This document shows positions 19,517-28,081 of a stretch of DNA of 64,000 nt, piece by piece. How positions within the stretch are numbered: the first letter of the stretch is position 1; the number at the start of each line of letters is the position of its first letter. The translations under genes and the position numbers were made by a program. The notes under the pieces are model-generated. The model was given only the letters and a program-made list of their open reading frames with translations, made no database searches and was not told where the DNA came from. Source of the stretch: Candidatus Aalborgicola bjergmarkensis (GTDB lineage Bacteria; Pseudomonadota; Gammaproteobacteria; Burkholderiales; Burkholderiaceae_C); assembly GCA_016708725.1 (NCBI GenBank), contig JADJFE010000014.1:62001-126000 (forward strand), given 5' to 3'.

Positions 19517-20466
19517 TATCGCACCTCAAACCGCGCTACGTTGTCTTTGACCATATTCCCCAAACCCAAAGCCTTGCCACGAACCTCAACATCTATGACA
19601 TCAGCACGTCCAACTACCACAGATAAAGGCAACACGCCAGTACTTTTAACCACATCGCCTGCAGCCAATGTCTTTGTCAGTTGTACAACACCCTTGGCAT
19701 CGACCACCCGCACCCAGGACGATCCCCTGGCCTTGAGCACCAATATATCTCCTGAAAAGGTTTCAACCTGCTCCGGGGCAATAGGACCAGCAGTTGGTTG
19801 GGCAGGCGGCGTTTCAGCACCCAGGAAAGGCGCTGAAGCCTGATACCCTGCAGAGGGCTGCGACACAGCATTCATACCCACAGGTGCATCTGATACATTC
19901 ACGGATGCCCCCCCTGCGTCAATTGGAGGCGCCTGCGAAGGCTCAACCAGTACCGTGTTAGCAGAAGACTGGGCTGAAACCATGGGGTTATCAGACAACA
20001 CGTCCGATCTACGAAAGTCCGGCAAAAAGGCCAAAACAAGCCCTGCCAAAAGCAAAGCTATAACAACCAGGGAACGCGGCTTGGAAAGCAATGCAACAAA
20101 CGACAGACTATTTCCGGCACCATGATGCATATTAAAAGGGGTGTTGATCCCTTGCTGACCAGCATGCAAGGGCGGAATGCTGGTCTGTGGAAGCAGTTGC
20201 AAAACCGGAGCAGGGTCAATTTTCAATGCACGACACATTCCCGCAGCCAGTGCGCGAATAAAAACTGCATCATGCAACGCCTCCAATTGACCCGCTTCCA
20301 ACGCCTCCAATTTATTCACTGGGACCTTCATCAATACAGCCAAGGAATCAATCAGCAACCCCTCATTTTCACGTGCGCGACGCAACATTGCCCCAGCTGA
20401 ACGGCTATCAACCAGACTGCGGCTATCGTTTTCGCCCCTGGCCGGTGGCATGGCAACTTCATTCAT
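19516..20466 (-). CDS. rodZ: RodZ-like helix-turn-helix membrane protein
   Basis: A 316-residue protein with an N-terminal Xre-type HTH (about residues 22-85, GAMLRRARENEGL), a basic stretch, one membrane helix (LVVIALLLAGLVLAFL) and a C-terminal periplasmic DUF4115 beta domain. RodZ links MreB to the membrane in cell-shape control. The ATG at 20466 gives the usual start; an upstream ATG at 20499 lies deeper in pilW. It overlaps pilW by 8 bases. Confidence 0.88.
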   Translation of the reverse strand: MNEVAMPPARGENDSRSLVDSRSAGAMLRRARENEGLLIDSLAVLMKVPVNKLEALEAGQLEALHDAVFIRALAAGMCRALKIDPAPVLQLLPQTSIPPLHAGQQGINTPFNMHHGAGNSLSFVALLSKPRSLVVIALLLAGLVLAFLPDFRRSDVLSDNPMVSAQSSANTVLVEPSQAPPIDAGGASVNVSDAPVGMNAVSQPSAGYQASAPFLGAETPPAQPTAGPIAPEQVETFSGDILVLKARGSSWVRVVDAKGVVQLTKTLAAGDVVKSTGVLPLSVVVGRADVIDVEVRGKALGLGNMVKDNVARFEVR

Positions 20467-21283
20467 CAAACGCACCCCGAATAAAAGCTGCATACTCACG
20501 AGATTGCGCGTAGCGTTTTTTCAGTTGTGCAGCCAATTGCGCCACTGCTTCATGATTTCCCATGCGACGCTCCACCTTGATCCCCAGCCAAAGGGATTCT
20601 GCATTAGCGAGTTCACCGTTATTGAGTTGTCGCGTATAAAACTGCGCACGAGCGTATTCCCCACGCTGGAAACCCATCAATGCAAGGTTATAGGCTGCAA
20701 TGGGATTACCAGGATCAAGCTCATAAGATCGCAACAGACTCGTTTCAGCATCTGCCAATTGACCATTTTTCTGCTGACATAAACCCTGTGTCATCCAGGT
20801 TTTTGCCTTGTCACCATAAGCAGGATTGGCCAAGGCAGCACCAAACAACTGCAAAGCCTCGGACATGCGATCCTGCTGACACAACAACCAGCCATAGTTA
20901 TGCTGCACTGCGGCTGCCTTGGCATTAATGGCCAAGGCGCGCTTGAAGCTTTCTTCCGCCAGTGCGACATCGTTGAGTCGCATGTAAATCAAGCCACGCA
21001 GGTTATATGCTTCAAATAACGAGGGGTCTGCGGCAATAGACTGCTTCAAATGATCCAACGCATCCGTGGTCTGACCCTTGCCAAAATATGCAACAGCCAA
21101 CTCAAGTCGCAAACGCGCGCGCCTACGGATATCAGGTTCATCAAAATCCGTCACCATATCCGCATTCATACCCACAGAGCCAGGCGCACACGCGGTCAAG
21201 CCGAACACAGCAAAATATCCCAACATTGACCACAACACGAACCACGGCAATGCCGCAAGAGCCACCTTAATCAACTCAACCAC
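20459..21283 (-). CDS. pilW: Type IV pilus biogenesis/stability protein PilW (PilF)
   Basis: A 274-residue TPR lipoprotein that assists PilQ secretin assembly. A hydrophobic N-terminus ends in the lipobox FGLTACAP, and TPR repeats follow (LRLELAVAYFGKGQ, AYNLRGLIYMRLND, VQHNYGWLLCQQ). The GTG at 21283 follows a GGAGGGAGGG ribosome binding site and overlaps the rlmN stop. The longer frame to 21370 is mostly inside rlmN and is rejected. Pilus genes themselves are not in the window. Confidence 0.88.
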   Translation of the reverse strand: MVELIKVALAALPWFVLWSMLGYFAVFGLTACAPGSVGMNADMVTDFDEPDIRRRARLRLELAVAYFGKGQTTDALDHLKQSIAADPSLFEAYNLRGLIYMRLNDVALAEESFKRALAINAKAAAVQHNYGWLLCQQDRMSEALQLFGAALANPAYGDKAKTWMTQGLCQQKNGQLADAETSLLRSYELDPGNPIAAYNLALMGFQRGEYARAQFYTRQLNNGELANAESLWLGIKVERRMGNHEAVAQLAAQLKKRYAQSREYAAFIRGAFDE

Positions 21284-22439
21284 TGACCCCCTCCCTCCTT
21301 CCAGGCAGGGTTGCCACACTTTCAGATTTAACCATGATGGTGCGCCGCCGGGCGATTCTCTTGTGTACATCGGTACGATCCCTTACATCCCCGGCAAGTT
21401 GACCACAGGCTGCGTCAATGTCATCACCACGGGTTTTGCGAATGGTTGTCACAATCCCGGCATCACTCAATATTTTCAAGAATTGCAACACTTTCTCGGA
21501 TGGAGATCGTGTGAGACCGGAAGCAGGAAACGGGTTGAATGGAATCAGGTTGAACTTACACCAGGTCGTCGTACCCGCCGCTTGAAGCACCACTTGCACC
21601 AACTCCAAAGCATGCTCTGGAGAATCATTGACTCCATTCAACATGCAGTACTCAAACGTTATGAAATCCCTGGGCGCAACCAGTAGGTAACGCCTGCAGG
21701 CCTGCATTAACTCTGCTATGGGGTACTTCCGGTTCACGGGCACCAGTTCATCACGCAAAATATCATTGGATGCATGCAACGACACGGCCAACGCCACTGG
21801 CAAATCCTGCCCCAGCTGGTCAATGACCGGAATCAAGCCAGACGTGGAAACCGTAACACGTCGGCGAGACAATCCATAAGCATGGTCATCCAGCATGACG
21901 CGCAAGGCACACACCACAGATTCGTAGTTCAGCAACGGCTCGCCCATCCCCATGAAAACCACATTCGAGATCACACGCTCGTGGGTGCCCTGGTGTTGGC
22001 GCAGAAAATGCTCCGCAAACCAGAGCTGGCCAATGATCTCCCCCACTGTCAAATTCCGACTGAAACCCTGATGACCCGTGGAGCAGAATCTGCAGCCAAT
22101 CAAACACCCGACCTGTGAGGATATACACAAAGTCCCCCTGGACTCCTCAGGAATGAAAACGGACTCGACGGCATCGCCGCCACCCACATCAAACAGCCAC
22201 TTGACAGTGCCATCGGAAGATATGTTCTGCACGAGAACGGCAGGAGCCTTGACACACGCCACCGACCCGAGTTTCTCGCGCAAGGACTTGGCAATGTCCG
22301 TCATGCCATCAAACTGACTCACACCCCTTTGATGAATCCAGCGAAACAACTGGGTGGCCCGAAACCGCTTCTCTCCAAGCCGATCACAAAAAGCAGCCAA
22401 TCCGTCAAGATCAAAATCAAGCAGGTTGACTGTCATCAC
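21276..22439 (-). CDS. rlmN: Dual-specificity RNA methyltransferase RlmN
   Basis: A 387-residue radical SAM enzyme that makes 2-methyladenosine at 23S rRNA A2503 and tRNA A37. The CX3CX2C cluster motif is in SQVGCLIGCRFCSTG. The C-terminal methyl-carrying Cys region (GDDIDAACGQLAG) is present. It follows ndk with a 25-base gap and overlaps pilW. Confidence 0.96.
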   Translation of the reverse strand: MMTVNLLDFDLDGLAAFCDRLGEKRFRATQLFRWIHQRGVSQFDGMTDIAKSLREKLGSVACVKAPAVLVQNISSDGTVKWLFDVGGGDAVESVFIPEESRGTLCISSQVGCLIGCRFCSTGHQGFSRNLTVGEIIGQLWFAEHFLRQHQGTHERVISNVVFMGMGEPLLNYESVVCALRVMLDDHAYGLSRRRVTVSTSGLIPVIDQLGQDLPVALAVSLHASNDILRDELVPVNRKYPIAELMQACRRYLLVAPRDFITFEYCMLNGVNDSPEHALELVQVVLQAAGTTTWCKFNLIPFNPFPASGLTRSPSEKVLQFLKILSDAGIVTTIRKTRGDDIDAACGQLAGDVRDRTDVHKRIARRRTIMVKSESVATLPGRREGVSG

Positions 22440-22464
22440 ATGAACTAAGGTGAACTAACGCGAA

Positions 22465-22890
22465 TTAACGTGAATAAATGTTCATGCCGGGGAAAAAGAA
22501 TGCAATCTCCACCGCTGCGGTCTCTGCGGCATCAGAGCCATGCACCGCGTTGGCATCAATACTATCGGCAAAGTCAGCGCGAATAGTTCCTGGCGCCGCC
22601 TTTTTGGGATCGGTAGCACCCATAAGGTCACGATTCTTCAAAATAGCACCCTCACCTTCCAGAGCCTGAACCATGACCGGCCCGGAAATCATGAAACTGA
22701 CAAGATCATTAAAAAACGGCCGTGCCTTGTGCACCGCATAAAACGCCTCGGCCTCGCCACGAGACAGGTGCATCATCCTGGCAGCAACGACTTTCAACCC
22801 GGCAGCCTCAAAGCGCGCATAAATTTGACCAATCACGTTCTTGGCAACCGCATCGGGTTTGATAATGGAGAGGGTGCGTTCAATTGTCAT
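22465..22890 (-). CDS. ndk: Nucleoside diphosphate kinase
   Basis: A 141-residue enzyme that equalises NTP and dNTP pools through a phosphohistidine. The catalytic motif is the NAVHGSD sequence near residue 117, and the N-terminus ERTLSIIKPDAVAKN is canonical. An AGGAAA ribosome binding site precedes the ATG. It probably heads the long ndk-to-der operon. Confidence 0.98.
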   Translation of the reverse strand: MTIERTLSIIKPDAVAKNVIGQIYARFEAAGLKVVAARMMHLSRGEAEAFYAVHKARPFFNDLVSFMISGPVMVQALEGEGAILKNRDLMGATDPKKAAPGTIRADFADSIDANAVHGSDAAETAAVEIAFFFPGMNIYSR

Positions 22891-22974
22891 AAACTATTTC
22901 CTGATCTGAATGAATAATCTGCCTCTTTGCCGCGCAAATCCGGGGCAGAACGGGCAATTTTAGCATTTGCAAAA

Positions 22975-24141
22975 CTAACGGCCACGCCTGCTGCGACCGC
23001 CACCCGAGGCACCTTTGATTTTTTGGTTGCCATCCTTGCGTTGACGCACGAGACTGTCAGCACCAATGTAACCAAACGCCGTCTGCATGGGATCAGGCTG
23101 CACAGCACCATCGTGGCGTCCAGCCACCTTTTTCAATCGAACATTCGCACCACGTGGACCACGAATTTTATTGGCTGGTTTCTGTGCAGCGTGTGTCGCA
23201 CCACGGTCTGCGCCGCCTGCAGAATCGCGTTTATCGCCAGTTACACCACCAGGCGTTGCGGCCTTGACCAGCACCCGGATATCGGCTTCATCGAGTTCCA
23301 TCCACGCACCCCGTTTCAGCCCACGAGGCAACACCATGGCACCATAACGAATGCGAATCAAACGACTAACCGCATGTCCCACCGACTCCAGCATACGACG
23401 CACCTCGCGGTTACGCCCTTCTGCAATAGTCACACGGTACCAACAATTCGCCCCCTCGCCTCCACCTTCTTCAATCGAACTGAACTGGGCCATACCATCA
23501 TCTAGCTTGACACCATCCAGCAGCAAAGTCTTCTCTTCCTTGCTCAAGGCCCCCAATACCCGTACGGCATATTCACGTTCCAGACCAAAACGCGGATGCA
23601 TGAGCTGGTTGGCAAGCTGCCCCGAACTGGTAAACAGCAACAAACCTTCGGTATTGATATCCAGTCGTCCGACCGACTGCCACTTGCCCTGGTACAGCTT
23701 GGGCAACCGACGGAAAACGGTCGGTCGGTTTTGCGGGTCATCGTGGGTTACAACTTCGCCAATCGGTTTATGGTAGGCAATCACCCGCGCAGGCGGAGGA
23801 TCAATACGATAGCGTATCGGCTTTCCATTCACCTTGATGTGGTCGCCAAACTGAATCCTTTGCCCGATATGCGCTGGCTCATTGTTCACGGAGATGCGGC
23901 CTTCAACGATCAGCTGTTCCATCTCCAGACGCGAACCCATGCCGGCTTGCGCCAGAACCTTGTGCAGTTTGGGAGTTTCCACCATCGGCGCCAAAACCCG
24001 CTTTGTGGGCAATAATTCCGGCGACTCTTCATCCGCATCAAATCGCCCGGAAATGACATCCCGAAAGCGATTTTCCAAACCAGGAGCAGAAGCCAAAAGG
24101 TCTGTATCAGACAATGGATGCTCGGACTTGATTTCGTTCAT
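22975..24141 (-). CDS. rluB: 23S rRNA pseudouridine(2605) synthase
   Basis: A 388-residue RsuA-family pseudouridine synthase. It has an acidic N-terminal extension, an S4 RNA-binding domain (LHKVLAQAGMGSRLEMEQLI), the catalytic aspartate in GRLDINTEGLLLFT, and a Gly/Arg/Lys-rich disordered C-terminal tail. The 2605 specificity is inferred from family resemblance and from position beside scpB, a common pairing. Confidence 0.9.
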   Translation of the reverse strand: MNEIKSEHPLSDTDLLASAPGLENRFRDVISGRFDADEESPELLPTKRVLAPMVETPKLHKVLAQAGMGSRLEMEQLIVEGRISVNNEPAHIGQRIQFGDHIKVNGKPIRYRIDPPPARVIAYHKPIGEVVTHDDPQNRPTVFRRLPKLYQGKWQSVGRLDINTEGLLLFTSSGQLANQLMHPRFGLEREYAVRVLGALSKEEKTLLLDGVKLDDGMAQFSSIEEGGGEGANCWYRVTIAEGRNREVRRMLESVGHAVSRLIRIRYGAMVLPRGLKRGAWMELDEADIRVLVKAATPGGVTGDKRDSAGGADRGATHAAQKPANKIRGPRGANVRLKKVAGRHDGAVQPDPMQTAFGYIGADSLVRQRKDGNQKIKGASGGGRSRRGR

Positions 24142-24173
24142 AGCTGGAAACCCATGTAAAGATTGAAGTAGCG

Positions 24174-24764
24174 TTATGGTTTTGGACTATCTGACAATCC
24201 CGAGGCACCCTTGATGGAATCGGCAAAGACACCCAGATCAAGCTCCGCGCCAGACACATCATCCAGAACCGGGAGTTGGTCAAGCGACTGCAACCCCAGG
24301 TCATCAAGAAACTGTCGTGTTGTGGCAAATAACGCCGGGCGACCAGCGGTTTCGCGATGGCCAACGACTTCCACCCAACCACGCTCTTCAAGTTGCTTGA
24401 TCAACTGCGAATGGATGGAAACCCCCCGGATTTCCTCCATGTCACCGCGCGTCACAGGCTGACGATACGCAATAATTGCCAGGGTCTCCAGGGTTGCACG
24501 CGAGTAGCGCGCAGGTTTTTCAGGGTGCAGGCGATCCAGAAACTCGCACATTTCCGGTCGACTCTGAAAACGCCACCCACCAGCGACGCTAACCAACTCA
24601 AGCCCTTTATCGCTCCAATCCAGCCGCAACTCCTCCAACAAACCTTTCAGCGACGCAGAATCAAGGGCATAGTCAAAGAGAACCTCCATGTCCCGCAACG
24701 ACAGGGGCCGCTGCGAGCAGATCAACGCAGCCTCCAGCACCCGCTTCGCCCCTGCCATGTTCAT
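24174..24764 (-). CDS. scpB: Chromosome segregation and condensation protein ScpB
   Basis: A 196-residue kleisin-associated protein of the SMC-ScpA-ScpB condensin, built of two winged-helix domains (RVLEAALICSQRPL, and LETLAIIAYRQPVTRGDMEEIRG). No scpA or smc is visible here. It starts at the ATG 24764. The mobile element of 24779-25092 lies immediately upstream, so its native promoter or leader may have been altered. Confidence 0.93.
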   Translation of the reverse strand: MNMAGAKRVLEAALICSQRPLSLRDMEVLFDYALDSASLKGLLEELRLDWSDKGLELVSVAGGWRFQSRPEMCEFLDRLHPEKPARYSRATLETLAIIAYRQPVTRGDMEEIRGVSIHSQLIKQLEERGWVEVVGHRETAGRPALFATTRQFLDDLGLQSLDQLPVLDDVSGAELDLGVFADSIKGASGLSDSPKP

Positions 24765-24778
24765 CAGTTTGCGCGTGA

Positions 24779-25092
24779 AACCCCGCCCTTCAGGGCGGGG
24801 AGGTAGAGCGCGTGATGCGAAGCATCCCTATGCTGCGGTGGCGTACCTATTCACGTCCATTTTTGTCACCAGTAAATAAGGTGCAGGCTTTTCACCTGCT
24901 GGGCCGTGAGGCTCTGCCAGTAAAGGCCTAGTTACGCTGGTCTTGCGACCAATCTCCCCTCGACAATGTCAGTAACCGGCTCCTACCTTTCGGTAGCAAC
25001 AAAGCCCTTCAACCCTTTACCTTGGTCTGCTTGTCTGGCCTTGCAAAGCGGGTGCTTGCCGTGGTGCCCGGCCTTTAGGCCGGGGTAGTTGA
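24779..25092 (-). mobile_element. Non-autonomous hairpin-ended element (IS200/IS605-like) carrying an omega-RNA-like segment
   Basis: About 314 bases between the scpB start and the rluD stop, with no plausible gene. Each end has a strong GC hairpin: CCCCGCCC-TTCA-GGGCGGGG at 24781-24800 and CCCGGCC-TTTA-GGCCGGG at 25067-25084. Subterminal hairpins rather than inverted repeats are the hallmark of IS200/IS605 and IscB/TnpB elements. The interior reads as a structured RNA on the minus strand. Exact boundaries are estimated from the hairpins and the neighbouring genes. Confidence 0.6.
24880..25092 (-). ncRNA. Putative omega RNA resembling HEARO (IscB-associated), no nuclease gene
   Basis: On the minus strand, after the end hairpin, there are several compact stems. 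These include CTACC-GAAA-GGTAG (24983-24996) and GGTC-GCAA-GACC (24939-24950), both closed by GNRA tetraloops only on this strand, and GCAGG-CCTGC (24883-24899). Segments such as GAGCCGGTTACTGACATTG resemble what I remember of HEARO/IscB omega RNAs. This is recalled similarity, not an alignment. No iscB frame follows in the 80 or so bases to the other end hairpin, so any activity would need a protein encoded elsewhere. Confidence 0.5.
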
Positions 25093-25097
25093 CTTTT

Positions 25098-26150
25098 CTA
25101 TTTTTCCATCGGTGGTTCTAAATTGTAGCTTATGCCCCAATTCTTCAGCAGGGTGCTGAAATCTTGCGGCAGTGCAGACTCAAACACCAGGGAAACTCCG
25201 GTCACCGGATGCACAAAAGCCAACCGGCAGGCATGCAAGGCTTGACGGGCCATACCAGACAGACAAGCGCCACCGTATACCGTATCGGACACCAATGGAT
25301 GCCCCAGTGAAGCCATGTGCACCCGAATCTGGTGGGTTCGCCCCGTGTGCAGCAGGCAACGCACCAGACATCCAGCTGCCGCATTGTCCAGCAACTCGAT
25401 GTCGGTCCGCGCCAATTTACCTGGGAATTTTTCCAGGTCAACCACCGCCATGCGCAAACGGTTGAACGGGTCGCGCCCGATTGGCGCATCAACCGAACGC
25501 GCAGAATTGCCCACCCAGGGCCGATGCGCCAATGCCAGATACTCCCGAGTCACCTCGCGTGCAGCAATCAATTGCACCAATGCATCCATCGCCACCCGCG
25601 TTCGGGCAACAACCATCAACCCGCTGGTATCCTTGTCCAGACGGTGCACTATTCCCGCTCGCGGTACCTGTGCACTTGCCGGGTCATAGGCCAGCAAAGC
25701 ATTCATCAATGTCCCGCTCCAATTCCCTGGAGCCGGATGCACCACCATGCCCGCATCCTTGTCCACAACCAGAATATGCGCATCCTGAAAGACGATTCGC
25801 AGCGGTATGGCTTGCGGTACGAACGCCTGGCTTTGCAATGTCGGCCGCAACTCCAGCAGAATCGAATCACCCGCCTTGACCCGGTGCGAAGCCTTGCAGA
25901 CCGTCTGTGCGTTGACTTGTACCAAACCAGCCTTGACCAATTGTTGTAGATAACTGCGCGAGAATTCGGGGTTTTCCGCAACCAGGGCATGGTCCAGCCG
26001 TTCTCCATGCAAAGAAGTACCGACCACTGCTGTGCGCCATTCGACCTCGGGCAATGCCTCCTCGAACGCGCCCAAGCCTGGAGATTCCGGAAACTCCTGA
26101 GAATCCGGAGAAAAAAGGTGTCCCGATATAATTGCCCCAGTCTGCTTCAA
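25098..26150 (-). CDS. rluD: 23S rRNA pseudouridine synthase, RluD type
   Basis: A RluA-family enzyme of up to 350 residues with an S4 domain (ERLDHALVAENPEFSRSYLQQLV), the catalytic motif AGIVHRLDKDTSGLMVVA and the HTGRTHQIRVH motif. RluD modifies U1911, U1915 and U1917 of 23S rRNA. The start is uncertain. The longest frame begins with TTG at 26150, only 14 bases from the divergent bamD start and overlapping its likely -10 box, so a later start near residue 30-45 is possible. Pairing with bamD is typical of RluD. Confidence 0.9.
   Translation of the reverse strand: MKQTGAIISGHLFSPDSQEFPESPGLGAFEEALPEVEWRTAVVGTSLHGERLDHALVAENPEFSRSYLQQLVKAGLVQVNAQTVCKASHRVKAGDSILLELRPTLQSQAFVPQAIPLRIVFQDAHILVVDKDAGMVVHPAPGNWSGTLMNALLAYDPASAQVPRAGIVHRLDKDTSGLMVVARTRVAMDALVQLIAAREVTREYLALAHRPWVGNSARSVDAPIGRDPFNRLRMAVVDLEKFPGKLARTDIELLDNAAAGCLVRCLLHTGRTHQIRVHMASLGHPLVSDTVYGGACLSGMARQALHACRLAFVHPVTGVSLVFESALPQDFSTLLKNWGISYNLEPPMEK
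26127..26132 (+). promoter_or_regulatory. Probable -10 box of the bamD promoter
   Basis: A perfect TATAAT, 33 bases before the bamD ATG. No good -35 box is seen 16-18 bases upstream. It lies within the first codons of the longest rluD frame. Confidence 0.4.
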
Positions 26151-26164
26151 GAAGGTTCCCTCAC

Positions 26165-26968
26165 ATGCGTTCTGTCAAGTTATCGGTGGTTTACGTTGGC
26201 CCGCTGGTACTCGCAGCGTTACTGGCCGGATGTGCGTCGTCATCCGTTGACAGAACCGCCACCATGAGTCCCAATGATATCTATGCTGAGGCAAAAGAAG
26301 AGATAGCAGCGGGCCAATTCGACAAAGCCATCGCCCTGCTGGACAAACTGGAAGCACGGGCCGCCGGAACCCCTCTGGCGCAACAAGCCCAACTGGACAA
26401 GGCCTACACCCAGTATAAAACCTCTGAGCCAGCACAGGCTTTGGCAACTCTGGAGCGTTTCATAAAACTGCACCCCGCCAGCCCTGCCCTGGACTATGCC
26501 CTGTACCTCAAAGGCACCATCAATTTCAACGACGACCTGGGCATGTTTTCCCAGCTAACCCTGCAAGACCTGTCCGAACGGGACCAAAAGGCCGCCAAGG
26601 AGTCGTTTGAGGCGTTCAAGGAGCTTGTGACCCGCTTTCCCGATTCGCGCTACGCCCCCGATGCGCGTTTGCGCATGAACTACATCGTTAATTCGCTGGC
26701 GCAATACGAGGTGCACGTCGCGCGCTATTATTACCGACGCGGAGCTTATCTGGCCGCCGTCAACCGTGCCCAGATCACGGTGACCGATTACCGCAATGTA
26801 CCCGCCGTTGAAGAGGCGCTTTTTATTCTCTACAAGTCCTACGATGCCTTGGGCATGACGCAGCTGCGCGATGATGCCAGGCGCGTGCTGGAATCCAGCT
26901 ACCCCGATTCGGAATTCCTATCACGCGGAGCAAGGCTTTCCACCGGCCCCTGGTGGAAAGTCTGGTAG
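26165..26968 (+). CDS. bamD: Outer membrane assembly lipoprotein BamD
   Basis: A 267-residue essential lipoprotein of the BAM complex, built of TPR repeats. The signal peptide ends in the lipobox LLAGCAS (Cys near residue 21). Conserved helices include AQLDKAYTQYKTSEPAQALATL and YYYRRGAYLAAVNRAQ. The start at ATG 26165 is chosen because the signal peptide begins there. Divergent from rluD, an arrangement conserved in many proteobacteria. Confidence 0.95.
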   Translation: MRSVKLSVVYVGPLVLAALLAGCASSSVDRTATMSPNDIYAEAKEEIAAGQFDKAIALLDKLEARAAGTPLAQQAQLDKAYTQYKTSEPAQALATLERFIKLHPASPALDYALYLKGTINFNDDLGMFSQLTLQDLSERDQKAAKESFEAFKELVTRFPDSRYAPDARLRMNYIVNSLAQYEVHVARYYYRRGAYLAAVNRAQITVTDYRNVPAVEEALFILYKSYDALGMTQLRDDARRVLESSYPDSEFLSRGARLSTGPWWKVW

Positions 26969-26983
26969 TTACTGGTAGTTGCT

Positions 26984-27202
26984 TCAGGCGGGTTCATCCG
27001 GATCAAGCTGGCATTCGAGCCGACTTATCTCGTCGCGCAACAAGGAACAACGCTTGTGCAAACGCAGCAAGAGTAGCTGATCCACCGGATTATCGGCGGC
27101 AGCGCGCGCAATCAGCGCCTCGGCATCGGCATATTCCATGCGCAATTCAATCAGATGCCGCTCAGGCGAATGGAGATTTTTAAACAAAGGATGGCAACAC
27201 AA
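26984..27202 (-). CDS. YdcH/DUF465 family small protein
   Basis: A protein of up to 72 residues, all helical, with ERHLIELRMEYADAEALIARAA followed by a second helix LLLLRLHKRCSLLRDEISRLECQL. This is the pattern of DUF465 proteins, which end in an LxPDEPA-like tail as here. The longest frame starts with TTG at 27202; a start at TTG 27187 is also possible. Convergent with bamD. Function unknown. Confidence 0.75.
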   Translation of the reverse strand: MCCHPLFKNLHSPERHLIELRMEYADAEALIARAAADNPVDQLLLLRLHKRCSLLRDEISRLECQLDPDEPA

Positions 27203-27322
27203 GGCGGGTTAGGTTTACAGGGTTAAACTCGGACCCATCGAGTCCGAACAGTATTGACAAACAGTGTTGATAATACGACTTCATTTCCATTTGTAAAAGT
27301 AGGGCATCAGAAGCAACCCACC

Positions 27323-28081
27323 ATGGCCACTGGTTATCGACTTTCCGCTTCCACCGGCATACACAAAGGCGACCGGGATTACCAACAGGATCAGCTTGCG
27401 TTGCTGAAGCACACCCGTGTGAATGGCTGTATGCTGGCAGTTTTAGCGGATGGCATGGGGGGCCGCAGCGGTGGCAGAAAAGCATCTGACCAGGTGATGA
27501 TGACAGCCCGGCAATTGTTTGAGCGTTATGACCCGGAAACCGACGATGCCGTTGCTATCTTGAACCAGATTGTGCAAGAGGCGCACATCGTTATCAAGCT
27601 GACAGCCATATCCTCCGAAGAAGAACCACATAGTACGCTGGTAGCATTCCTCATCAATCCCTTGGGCGATTGCTATTGGGTACATACCGGCGACTCCCGC
27701 ATCTACCACTTCCACGGCAACCGCTTCATCAAACGCACAGTGGACCACTCTTATGTGCAGACGCTGGTAGATCGTGGTGAAATTACCGAAGAACAGGCAC
27801 AAGTACACCCGCAATCCAACATATTGATGGGGTGTCTAGGCACCGACAATGACCCACCCATAGGTACCCATTTCATCACCCAACTGCGTCCTGGGGACAC
27901 ACTGATGGCCTGTAGTGATGGCGTCTGGCATTATTTCAACAACAATGAACTCGGGTCGGTACTGTCAACCCTGTCTGCACGCGAGGCAACCGAATTCCTG
28001 ATCGAAAAAGCCCGCTCGCGTGCCCGTGGCGGGGGGGACAATCTGTCGTTGATCATCGTAAAACTTGAGCCACTCGACTGA
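27323..28081 (+). CDS. PP2C-family protein serine/threonine phosphatase
   Basis: A 252-residue cytoplasmic Mg/Mn-dependent phosphatase. Metal-binding aspartates are in KGDRDYQQD, LADGMGGRSGG, HTGDSRIY, ACSDGVW and GGGDNLS, covering the usual PP2C motifs. The ATG at 27323 fits the domain start. A longer frame begins with TTG at 27254, but that TTG is part of a TTGACA hexamer and looks more like promoter sequence. Its target is unknown; a Ser/Thr kinase is encoded 32 kb away at 60141-62603. It overlaps the DUF748 gene. Confidence 0.9.
   Translation: MATGYRLSASTGIHKGDRDYQQDQLALLKHTRVNGCMLAVLADGMGGRSGGRKASDQVMMTARQLFERYDPETDDAVAILNQIVQEAHIVIKLTAISSEEEPHSTLVAFLINPLGDCYWVHTGDSRIYHFHGNRFIKRTVDHSYVQTLVDRGEITEEQAQVHPQSNILMGCLGTDNDPPIGTHFITQLRPGDTLMACSDGVWHYFNNNELGSVLSTLSAREATEFLIEKARSRARGGGDNLSLIIVKLEPLD

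Noticed and set aside
24688..24879. Short plus-strand frame crossing the scpB start and the left hairpin
   Set aside because: It is antisense to scpB and reads through the hairpin with repetitive Arg/Gly; no ribosome binding site.
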